A stretch of DNA of 64,000 nucleotides from Acheta domesticus (taxonomy: Eukaryota > Arthropoda > Insecta > Orthoptera > Gryllidae), in contig JAHLJT010008756.1 in NCBI GenBank assembly GCA_031308135.1, positions 67,072,026 through 67,136,025 of the forward strand. The letters are read 5' to 3'. The position numbers were made by a program, and so were the translations under genes. This document shows positions 24,202-33,892 of this stretch, one piece after another (positions within the stretch are counted from its first letter, which is position 1; each line of letters begins with the position of its first letter). The notes below the pieces were generated by a model, which saw only the letters and a list, made by a program, of their open reading frames with translations, was not told where the DNA came from and did no database searches.

Positions 24202-25066
24202 CATTCTTTGCTCCGAGTGTCAATCGCGACAAAGGAAACCAGCCAATGAAGTGCAGGTGTGTTTGTGCGAAGCGAGAACACTCAACAAAGAGAAAATTTA
24301 ATTTATAATGTAACTGCAAATTTTCGTATGTAGAGCAGAATGGTGCACCAAAGAAGGGGAAAGGGTGGTTCTTAAGGCCTCAGTCTCCTTCAGGAGCCCA
24401 TGACACATAAAAAATATTGTTAAATAATTCTCTATATTAACAGCAGTCATTTAATATCTCAATTAAATAAGTTAAGGATCTTGTTTATAAAATGCATTTT
24501 AATGCTAATCTAATATATTTACAGATGGCACATCAATGGTACGGGCAATACATTGTACTTTTATTATTTTATCTAAAAAATAACTACAAGCCAAGAAATA
24601 AACATAAACTTCAAATCCAGCGTAAATGAAACTCCTTTGCAAGAAAATTTAAGTCGGCACGACACCTTCACCTGCACTTACAGCTCCCTTATAAATTTCC
24701 GGTTGGGCCACTGAAAATACTCGTAACCATAATAAATACATTAAGATTTTATTAAATATATTCAATTAGAAAGGTTAGAATACTTCTGAGAATTGATAAA
24801 AATAGATTTTCAAAGAGAGTTTTGAAACGATTTCTGTAGTAACGAAGAACAAGAGGACCAAAATTTAACACAATTAATGAAAGAAGGATTGAAAGAAAGT
24901 GATTGGATATAAATAATTGGAAATAATATAAAATGTGCCTGGTTTATTACTAACTGTGGATACAGAAAAATTAATTTATACCATTGTAAACATGTGTAAA
25001 TTTAAATAAATTAATTAATAAAATCTATCCTTTGTCATCTTTGTTGTATTTAAAGCAAATATAGCT
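24202..25066. other. SDR 3' UTR and flank
   Basis: This is AT-rich sequence conserved with 39520-40370 in the duplicate. No further gene is seen. It contains the candidate polyadenylation signal at 24597. Confidence 0.5.
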
Positions 25067-25077
25067 GGGCCATTCCT

Positions 25078-25628
25078 TTGACCGGGAGAGATGGCTCAGT
25101 ACATCAACCTGATGTCACTGCAGTCCCTCTGACCGGGAGGTCCTAGGTTCGAGTCCCGAAGGCGGCAGGATTTTCGACACTAGCTTGTCAGCTAGGTCGA
25201 GTTCAGTCGCTGTCTGGAGGAGAATTCTAGCGGCCGGCTGCTCTGATCGTAGTTTTCCGTGGTTTCTCCGATCAACACCAGGCGAATGCCGGAGCAATAC
25301 CCAAACAAACGGGCCACGAACCGCGCGCGATCTTTCCTTCCTCTTCCTTGCCCTATCCTCTCCTCTTACACGCACACTTACACTAACATGCGCTACTCTA
25401 CCACACATGCCGGGAGACCGGTCGGGAGCTTACAGCTTGTCCCGCCGGTGCCCCGCTGGTGGGAGATACCTGGTTGAGGGAAAACCCCGCTAGTCGACGG
25501 TAGGTCGACGCCAGATCTCGCCATCCAGCGAGGAAAATATCATCGCCACCTCCCGAGAAAACACGCACTACACTTACGGGACTAATGACCAAAGTAGTTG
25601 ACGTGCCCGGAAACACCAATCAATCAAT
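25078..25628 (+). mobile_element. Full-length tRNA-derived SINE (reference copy)
   Basis: A 551-bp element has a pol III A box (TGGCTCAGTACATC, 25091) and B box (GGTTCGAGTCCC, 25147), so a tRNA-derived head. A long body contains GGCCGGCTGCTCTGATCG, GCGCGATCTTTCCTTCC and CCCGCTGGTGGGAGATACC, and a CAAT/TCAA repeat forms the tail. An 11-bp target duplication GGGCCATTCCT flanks it exactly (25067-25077 and 25629-25639). The open frames in it are composition artefacts. At least seven more copies or fragments lie in the window, so the family has been very active. Confidence 0.9.
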
Positions 25629-25639
25629 GGGCCATTCCT

Positions 25640-26344
25640 CATCAAGAAGGGTCCCAACCCTGATAGTTTGATTTTTCTTTCAAGTTTTGTGTTCCTGAAG
25701 TACCTCTTAATACATATAAAATGACCGCTTATGAAGGTTGTAGCAATCATAGTTTCTTATTTTTAATGGTTTGAAGTTCACAAGAATCGCGAAATAGTGC
25801 GATTTTCCGGTATCGAGGATTCACAAAGCGTGGTCTCTGATTACACAATGAGTTACATATAGGGTCAAGATTAATGTGCTTTTTCGTTACCAGTGCCCGA
25901 CAATAAGAGAGCTTCTGTCGAAAAATCGTCATTTTCCCCTGCAATATTACAATATCTCTCTATACTTCTGAGCAGTATGCCAGAAACTAAAATGTCATTT
26001 TTATGGGAGTAGATGGCAACTGGGAAAAGAGTAGGGCAAAATCGAAAAGCTATCCCAGACTAAAGAAATTTAGAAAATAGTTAATTAAGTTTTACAATAC
26101 TGACTAATATACGATATTGTGGGGTATAACATTCGAGAGTTTTCGCACGGGTACGCTAGTTATATTTCTTAAGAGTGTCTGTAGGCATTTATTAACCGGT
26201 ATCTACTATTTCTGGAAGAAAAGGCAGCATACGTGGTCATTCTCTCTCTAAATATTTCCTCTCCCTTTCGGACTAGGCTGGTGGCTTTCCCAGATGAAGG
26301 AGACTTCACTAGGGTGAAGCTTACGTGTTACTGTCGAACGCGTT
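25640..26344. other. Flank with degraded HINE-like pieces
   Basis: 25790-25960 resembles the 5' portion of the interspersed HINE-like family on the - strand (a GATTTTCCGGTATCGAGG... block and CCGACAATAAGAGAGC). 26000-26100 resembles the 'GTAGATGGCAACTGG' 3' portion on the + strand. Both are old and have lost their ends. Confidence 0.45.
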
Positions 26345-26536
26345 ACTGTGAACATTTCCAGTCCCGACCACCGAACCGTTCACATCGCAGAGCGCTCGAA
26401 AAAGTCGGAACACTACCGTCGGTGCGGGCCCGCCCGTTACCGACCCACCAGTTTATATTGCAAGTGCATCTAGTATTAAGTACTTTTCTAGAGTGTAAAT
26501 TCAGTGTTAACCTAGTGCATCGAATAACTTTCATCA

Positions 26537-28102
26537 ATGGCATTCGATGCAAATTCATCAACAGGCAACGTAGTGAGCAATGCTCTTTACGCGCTACACA
26601 ACACCAACAACATTCCCCATAGCAACTTCATCAATCTACCTACATCACAAAGTGAAAGTGCTACAAATGAGGATGGAGTCATGGAATCACCGACATCAGA
26701 TACTTCATGTTATCAAGATTCATCGCAAGGTACAATGCTTATTACCTTAGGCAGCCAGCATCAGGGGGAACCCATCCAAAGGAAAAGGTCAATAGGCAAG
26801 GACGCTACCAACAGCGATAACAAAAAACACAGTGCAAGTGCCAGTGACAATGACAAAAGTTATTCATCAGTGTTAACCGGTGTACCATACACAGACGGTT
26901 CCGAAGTTCCCTTAGGCTTCGCAGCACAAAACTTCAGTAATCAAAGTGAGGCCTCAGACTTGCAATACTGTAACAATGTCCCTGTAGGCAATAGTTTTTC
27001 GGGATTATCCTCTAATGAAACCGAGTCTCCTCCTCTGGATACCCGCATCAAATATCTAAATTCTGAACAATCTTCACAGCCTAGTATAACCTCTAAAATC
27101 CCCCCAATTTTCATTGCCGAGATAACAAACATCAACTCTTTCGTTAATGAAATTAAAATTAACGTATCTAAAAACTTCATAGCCGAACAAAAAAATAGCA
27201 AGGTGAAAATAAATCCCAGCACAGCAGAAGATTTTCGCAAAATCATAAAATATTTAATAAACACTAAGAGAAGATTCCATTCCTTCAAAGACCCAGCAAA
27301 CAAAAACTTTTCTGTAGTTTTTAAAAATGTCCACCTCTCCTTAACTGACAGTGAAATTATGCAAGATTTAAAACAAAGATATCCATCCATTGTTAAAATC
27401 ACACGTCTTCAGAAGGACAGCCATCCCATTCCTGTAATATCGGACGAGTTCAACGGTAATGAACCACTAGAAACAATTCTCAGCATAAATCAAATTTGCA
27501 ACCTGAAAGTCACCACCGAAAGAAGAAAAACACCAAAAGGCCCACTACAGTGTTACAGATGTTTGGACTTTGGACACTAGAAATAATTGCAACCACAAAA
27601 TTAATTGTGCAATATGCTCTGGTAATCACTATACGGTAACTTGTCCCCAAAGCAAAGAAACCCCTTCCTGCATTCTCTGCAAAGGCAATCACCGCGCAGA
27701 TGTAAGAAATGAGAACTGTTTATATTATAAGGAAATCGTTGAAAAGAAAGCACCCCACCCCAGAATACAAGAAATCCATCTCAAAGAATGCAATCCCAAT
27801 CCTCTAACAACCAACAAGGAACATTTCCATCACTACCTTTTACCCAACCAATGCGAAACTTTACTAGGAACTACAACCCTGTGAACCAATCAAGCTTCGT
27901 TAACAATAACAGATCACGGAGCAACCCCACCCAGCAAAACCAACAAAATAATAATATTAATCCTCTTTTAAATTCAATTATTAATTCTATAACGTCCTGC
28001 ATAATTAACTTCATCAATTCCCTCATACCATCAATAATCAATACAATTCAGAATACAATAACAGCTTATTTTAATAACAATTATGTCAATACAAACCCTT
28101 AG
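26537..28102 (+). pseudogene. LINE ORF1, gag-like RNA-binding protein, frameshifted
   Basis: An open frame from ATG 26537 runs 347 codons. Ser/Asn/Thr-rich residues 1-190 are followed by a pre-C2HC-like segment (about residues 250-330, FSVVFKNVHLSLTDSEI... then KGPLQ). It ends inside the first zinc knuckle, at CYRCLDFGH then TAG (27578-27580). In the neighbouring frame the knuckle continues as TRNNC (C-x2-C-x4-H-x4-C), then CAICSGNHYTVTC and CILCKGNH, so two bases have probably been lost. The frame then runs on to an Asn/Gln/Ile-rich tail reaching 28102, overlapping the ORF2 start. In Jockey elements this protein coats the RNA and escorts it to the nucleus. Confidence 0.8.
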
Positions 28103-30266
28103 AAATATATCATTTACAAATTGGAATGCAAAATTGGATTACACCCAAAAAAGTAGAACTGACACAATACTTACACACACACACAATATAGATATTGCAT
28201 GCATAACAGAGACACATCTAAACAATAGTAACAAGTTTTACATACCAGAATACAGAATTTATAGAAATGACAGGATCGAAAACAAAGGAGGCGGTGTACT
28301 AATAGCTGTCAAGAATAATATAAACCATCACGAAATTAATATACCAAACACAATAGGAATTGAAACAGTAGCAATAAGCTTAAAATTGAACAATCAATCA
28401 TGGAATATAATAGCTGCATACAAACCTCCAACAATAAAAATACAGCCCCAAAATATACTTAATCTATTCATCCCAAATAAAAATACATTAATTCTAGGCG
28501 ATTTTAACGCCAAACACATTAACTGGGGATGTCACACAAGCAACCAAGCAGGAAAAACTCTATCCCAAATTTTAACCAATACCAATATAATTATTCTGTC
28601 CCCTACAGAAGCAACATATTATCAAAGAGATGTAAATAAAAAACCAGACATCCTAGACATTGGTCTGACAGATGGAAATATCAATTTTTACTCAACCCCA
28701 TATCATGAACTTGATTCAGACCACATTCCTATTAACATACTTACACAGCAAATTCCACCTCCGCGATCCCCAGTCCCCAAAATTGACATTCTTAAATTAA
28801 ACTGGATTAAATTCCAAAACATAATAAGCAATTTAATACCTAAAATAAAAATCCTAAACACTCCAATAGAAATTGAGAATGCTGTAATATTACTAAACAC
28901 CATAATACATACAGCAATAACAGAAACGCAACCCATAAATACACAACCTCACAACAACATTAGACATTCACTTCTACCGACAGAAATTAGGGACATAATA
29001 AATATAAAAAATAAGACCAGAAGACTGTGGAACGTAACAAAAAATCCACTAATTAAAACAGAACCTAACATATTAACTAATATAGTTAAGAAATTAATAA
29101 AAAATCATATAAATCTCAAATTCCAAAACACGATACAATCTTTAATGCCACAAAACAACACTATTTGGAACTTCACCAGAAAAATACTAAAAAAGAAATC
29201 AATTATTCCACCTATCAACTCACAAAGGGTAAGTTATTCACCCCAACCGACAAGGCTGAGGAAATAGCCAATTACTTTGAGTCGACTTTCACCCTCAACC
29301 AAACAAAATTGCACCCGGAACACAACACAATAATTCAATCTACAAACTTTCCTAACTATGGCCCTCACTTTAAAATTCATTTCACAAACCCTAAGGAAAT
29401 AAAACAAATAATTAACTTTCTCCCGATTAAAAAAGCACCAGGCCACGATAGCATTAATAATTCAATATTAAAACATTTACCAGCCCCCGCAATTGCTTTC
29501 ATAACAAATATTTACAATTCATGTTTCAGAACAAACCATTTTCCATCCACTTGGAAACATGCCATTATTCATCCCGTCCCGAAACCAAATAAAAATGCAG
29601 CAAACACCGATAGCTATCGCCCAATTAGCCTCCTTCCATCTCTGTCTAAAATCTTCGAAAAAATAATAATTCAGCGACTCAAAAAACATCTACAATTAAC
29701 AAAAGCAATCCCAAGAGAACAATTTGGATTTACTGAACACATATCCACACAACACCAACTCCTTAGAATTACAGAACATCTCAATACAGCATTTCAGAAA
29801 AAACATCACTCAATACTCATATCACTCGACATATCACAGGCATTTGATAGAGTATGGCACCAGGCACTAATATAGAAACTAAAGAAAATCGGCACTCCAC
29901 AGTACATCACCTCAATAATCCAAAGCTACTTATCCAACAGAACCTTTGCAGTAACAATTAACAATCATCACTCAAACCCCAGGTTAATCAAAGCAGGATT
30001 ACCACAAGGATCCCCCCTTTCACCCACACTGTTCAATCTGTATGTAGCAGACATCCCCAAACACTCAACAGTAAAAACAGCACAGTTTGCAGACGACACA
30101 CTTATTTTCGCTTCCAATCCCTCTTTAATCAGAATTAAAAACAACATACAGTTATATCTAAACCAAATTGACAGTTGGTCATCCAAATTAAAAATAAAAT
30201 TAAACCCTAACAAAACTGCAGCAAAAATTTTTTCTTTAAGGCCATACACCCCACCAATCCCATTAA

Positions 30267-33010
30267 CAGTAACCCTGTAGTGAAAAATGTCAAAAAATTG
30301 CATTTTTGGTTTTTGTTGTCATAAAAAACTTTAATCTTTTACAAACAATTTCATGTATTTATTATGGGAAAAAAACAATAATTAAGGCGCGAAAACATTA
30401 TTTGTATGTTGGGTTGCGTTGGGTTGACATTTAAATGCCACGCCCACTATGTGTAGTTTTATTCTACACAAAGTTACACGCACACTTATCTTTTGTGTAG
30501 TATTTTTCTTTTCGAAATTGGCTGCACTGTACTTCGTTCTCCGCTATTCAGTTGTTTCTGAAGCGTTGAGGACTTGTGTTGTATTGGTAGTTGACGTCCT
30601 TTGTGATTTGTTTGTGTGAGTTTGCGAGTGCAGTTTTGTGACTTCTCAGTGCGTTGTTTTTGTCGTTTTGTGAGGAAAGATGCCGAGAAGTACGAGAGTT
30701 TACAAGAAGCGTAAGTTTCAAGGAAACAAATACAAAAAAATGAATAGAAATGCCGAAAACAGTTCTACTCCAGACGAGTGTGAATCTAACCTCGACATTT
30801 CAACTCCCAGTACAAGCCGGGTAGAAACACCGAACAGCACGACAGACAGTGCCTCGAAAAGAAAATTAATTTATTTCGAGGAAGGAGATCAAGACATTCC
30901 GGATGGAGGCGGAAATATAATAATAGACATAAAACTGTTATCTAATTTTATTAAAAAATTTACTAAATGTAATAATTGTGATAACAGTGACTGCCTGACA
31001 ATCACTGAAGATGTGAGTTGTCGAAAGGGGCTGTCAGTAAATTTAGAAATGAAGTGTGATGTGTGTGGAGTCAAAAATGAGACAAGAAGCTCATGCATAA
31101 CCCCTGATAAGTTTTTTGAAATTAACATTAGAATGGCTTATGGTATGAGGTGTATAGGTAAGGGGCAAAAAGCTGCAGATACATTGTGTGCCATGCTGAA
31201 TCTTCCGCCACCACCATCAAGGTTTGCAAGCTACAATAAAAAATTAGAAGACAGTTTGCAAAAAATTTGTGATAAAAGCATGAAAGCTGCAGTGACACAA
31301 GCAGTTTCAGAAAATGATGGATCAACAGATTTAGCTGTTGCTTTTGATGGAACTTGGCATCGTCGTGGTCATGTTTCATTACATGGTGTGGTTACAGCTG
31401 TGTTGTTTGACACAGGAAAGGTGGTGGATATTGACATTTTATCCAAATATTGTCAAGGGCGCCGTGCCAATGAAGAACACGATAATTGTGTGAAAAATTA
31501 TGATGGTTCTAGTGGTGGGATGGAGGCAATTGGTGCTGTAAAGATTTTCAGTAGGTCAGTAGCTGAGAGGGGAGTGCGATACTTGAAATACTTAGGAGAT
31601 GGTGACACGAAAGCTTACATGAGTGTGTGTGAATCGAAACCATATGGTGATTCTGTGAGTATAGACAAATTGGAGTGCATAGGACATGTGCAAAAGAGAC
31701 TTGGAAGTAGGCTACGAAGACTGAAAAAAGATTTGAAAGGGAAAAAACTTAGTGATGGTAAGGGCATTGGTGGGACAGGTAGATTGACAGATTGTGAAAT
31801 CAATTTGCTGCAGAATTATTATGGACTAGCAATAAGGAGAAATGTTAATAATGTTAAAGAAATGCATCAGGCTATTTGGGCCACTTTTTTCCACAAATCC
31901 TCAACGGATGACAATCCAATTCACCATCTGTGTCCAAAAGGTCCTGATAGCTGGTGCAAATACCAGAAATCATTGGTTACTGGTCAGGAATACTATCACA
32001 CACATTCCTTGCCTCCTGCTGTCATTGATGTGATAAAGCCAATTTATAGGGACCTAAGTCAGCAGCAGCTTTTGAAAAAATGCCTCCACGGGAGGACTCA
32101 AAATGTAAATGAGAGCCTGAACAATTGCATATGGGAACGCATCCCCAAAAATGTTTTTGTTGGTGCTGAGACATTGAGAATTGGTGTTTTGGATGCTGTT
32201 CTAACATATAATGATGGTGCAGAGGCAATAAAATTAGTTTTAGAGCAAATGGGGATAAATGTTGGTTATAACTGTGCTAAAGGGCTGAAGGCAATTGACA
32301 GTGCACGCATATATTATGCCAACTGAGCAGCTGAGGCCATGACAAAGCAAGCAAGAGTTCAGAAAAAACAGAAGAACACCAAAAGAAGGCTGCAAGACGA
32401 TGTCCAGACTGATTATTCTCCTGGAATGTACTAAGGTGTATACTTTTTCTAACTTTTTATTTAAATACATTTTTCCCGTAAAACATGTTTTTTCTTATAT
32501 ATGTTCCTTTTTCTCAGAAATGTGTGGTCCAATCTAAGTGAAATTTTAAACAGGCATTGCAAACATAGTTTTGAGTTTTGATAACTAGAATTATTATTAT
32601 AACTAGAATAAAACGCTCTCCACCAATTTTATTCATATCAAAAATTTGTAAAAGAACAAGTGTATTTCAAAAAATTATCACAATCATTGTCATCAACTTA
32701 GAGTAAAAATTTTTGTTAACAATATTCTATTACATAATTAGAATACAGGAGAAAAAATTGAATGAATTGTGTTGGATAGTTTCTGAGAAAAAGGAACAAA
32801 TATCTACCTATATCCTTTTTCTTCTAATTTATTATTAATAATATATATTATAAACTATATTATTTACTCCAATGATTAATTCAGGAATAGTAAATAAATA
32901 TGTTTTAAAAATAACCTCAAATTTTCAAATCAATAGAGCATTTTGTTCTAAAGATATTAATTTTAGAATAAGTATCAGAATTTCGGGCATGCTCTCACTA
33001 CACGGTTACC
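30267..33010 (+). mobile_element. Kolobok/Mutator-like DNA transposon inserted at TTAA
   Basis: A 2744-bp element has short terminal inverted repeats: AGTAACCCTGTAGTGA at the left and, on the reverse strand at the right, GGTAACCGTGTAGTGA. TTAA duplications lie on both sides (30263-30266, 33011-33014). Removing the element with one TTAA rejoins the host LINE frame as IPL-NNKPIPW, so the ends are exact. TTAA duplication is typical of Kolobok and piggyBac; the transposase is not of piggyBac type. A ~410-bp 5' leader precedes the transposase start, and an AT-rich 3' region of about 570 bp follows it. Confidence 0.88.
30680..32326 (+). CDS. Mutator/Kolobok-type transposase, truncated by a late stop
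   Basis: This is an uninterrupted 548-codon frame. A basic N-terminus (KKRKFQGNKYKK, nuclear-localisation-like) is followed by a Cys cluster (C97, C100, C105, C126, C129, C139), probably zinc-binding. The catalytic domain has AFDGTWHRRG (D223), NGSSG-like YDGSSGGMEAIGA, YLGDGDTKAY (D307/D309), ECIGHVQKRLG and GRTQNVNESLN (E478), the arrangement of the arthropod 'Mutator-like transposase domain' proteins. D223, D307 and E478 are my proposed DDE triad. The frame stops at TGA 32324-32326, but the same frame continues 35 codons (basic, ending TDYSPGMY) to TAA at 32432. CGA to TGA would explain the stop. The protein otherwise looks intact, so this is the best-preserved coding sequence in the window. 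Confidence 0.82.
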   Translation: MPRSTRVYKKRKFQGNKYKKMNRNAENSSTPDECESNLDISTPSTSRVETPNSTTDSASKRKLIYFEEGDQDIPDGGGNIIIDIKLLSNFIKKFTKCNNCDNSDCLTITEDVSCRKGLSVNLEMKCDVCGVKNETRSSCITPDKFFEINIRMAYGMRCIGKGQKAADTLCAMLNLPPPPSRFASYNKKLEDSLQKICDKSMKAAVTQAVSENDGSTDLAVAFDGTWHRRGHVSLHGVVTAVLFDTGKVVDIDILSKYCQGRRANEEHDNCVKNYDGSSGGMEAIGAVKIFSRSVAERGVRYLKYLGDGDTKAYMSVCESKPYGDSVSIDKLECIGHVQKRLGSRLRRLKKDLKGKKLSDGKGIGGTGRLTDCEINLLQNYYGLAIRRNVNNVKEMHQAIWATFFHKSSTDDNPIHHLCPKGPDSWCKYQKSLVTGQEYYHTHSLPPAVIDVIKPIYRDLSQQQLLKKCLHGRTQNVNESLNNCIWERIPKNVFVGAETLRIGVLDAVLTYNDGAEAIKLVLEQMGINVGYNCAKGLKAIDSARIYYAN

Positions 33011-33705
33011 TTAAACAATAAGCCCATCCCATGGTACCCCCCAAATAAACCCATCAAATATTTAGGATTGCATATGGACACCAAAATGAATTGGAAACAA
33101 CATATAGACACCAAAATAATACAAACTAAATGTAAACTGCATCAACTAAAAACACTAATTAATAGAAATAAATATCTCCCAAACAAACAGCAATAATACT
33201 ATAGAAAACAATAATTAGACCGACTCTTCTCTACGCCTGTCCAATATGGATCAATGCTGCAAAAACAAACATCAACAAAATTCAAATAGTACAAAACCAA
33301 TTTCTTCGTACCATCACTAATGCACCCTGGTTCATATCAAATCACCAATTACAGAAGGAATTCAACCTCGATCCCATCATTCACCACATTACATACCTAT
33401 CACATAACTTCTTCTCTAATATTCACAATATCCAAACTTTAAATTCATTCAACCTCTGTAAAAACCCCACTCATCCTACTCGCATCAAAAATAAATATCC
33501 ATTCCACATGTTTTGCAAAATATTTTCAGACCTGCAATAAATTCAACGAGGTGCCTTCATGGTTTCCTCAACCTTTGTATTAGTATTTAGTTAGGTTAAG
33601 TTTTAGTAATTAAGCCACCAATACATATGTGTAGTTAAATAAATTGATCTATATATACAATCAATCAAATAAAAGAAGTAAAATTTAAAAAAAACTGTGA
33701 ACATT

Positions 33706-33892
33706 ATCTGTGTTCCGGCATACTCAAATAGAACATTACCTCATATGAAATAAGTAACTTGGTTTTGTTTTACTGATTGAACATTTAGTGCTTTAAAACT
33801 ATCCTGCTTTCATACTTTTTTACACTGTTCTTTCCCTGTAGCTATTAGATTAAGATTATTTGGACAAATGAAAAAAAAATCTGTTCTTTTTT
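33706..33892. other. AT-rich spacer between LINE and HINE-like repeat
   Basis: Nothing is recognised. It ends in the T-run at which the next element begins. Confidence 0.4.

Larger units (their letters stand above)
18050..25060 (+). repeat. Segmental duplication, copy A (3' half of SDR gene)
   Basis: From late intron 4 through exon 5, intron 5, exon 6 and about 850 bp of 3' flank, this segment aligns in order and orientation with 36930-40380. Matching landmarks include 18061/36951, 20718/38350, 23650/38695, exon 6 and 24330/39655. Copy A is longer because intron 5 has gained a LINE fragment (19030-19930) and a fold-back element (21042-23627), both absent from copy B. Confidence 0.85.
28083..33540 (+). 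pseudogene. LINE ORF2, endonuclease-reverse transcriptase, disrupted
   Basis: The first block (28083-29267, 394 codons) is an AP-type endonuclease: ITETHL with E43, GDFN with D140/N142, and SDH with H214. A frameshift near 29240 moves into the RT block (29165-29875), which has KKAPGHDSI, YRPISLLPSLSKIFEK and the first catalytic Asp in SLDISQAFDRVW. A TAG at 29873 interrupts it. The same frame then resumes with AGLPQGSPLSPTLFNLY and the FADD active site (30085-30096). At 30263 the transposon begins. After it, KYLGLHMDTKMNWKQH and, following another frame break, RPTLLYACPIWINAAK to the stop at 33538-33540 complete a Jockey-type C-terminus with no separate RNase H. Confidence 0.85.
26357..33693 (+). 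mobile_element. Full-length Jockey-like LINE split by a DNA transposon
   Basis: The 12-bp duplication ACTGTGAACATT at 26345-26356 and 33694-33705 brackets the element, and its 3' end is a short A-rich tail. Without the insertion at 30267-33010 it is about 4.6 kb, the usual size for the Jockey clade. It starts TCCAGTCCCGACCACCG. Two reading frames follow: a gag-like ORF1 with zinc knuckles, and ORF2 with AP endonuclease and reverse transcriptase. Several frameshifts and stops make it inactive. The complete 5' end and the target duplication show that it was inserted full-length by target-primed reverse transcription. Confidence 0.9.

Noticed and set aside
25115..25619. Several 70-100 codon frames on both strands
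   Set aside because: They lie entirely inside the SINE and recur, with breaks, in other copies; caused by GC content.
30889..32228. - strand frames of 60-83 codons under the transposase
   Set aside because: They are shadows of the long + strand transposase frame.
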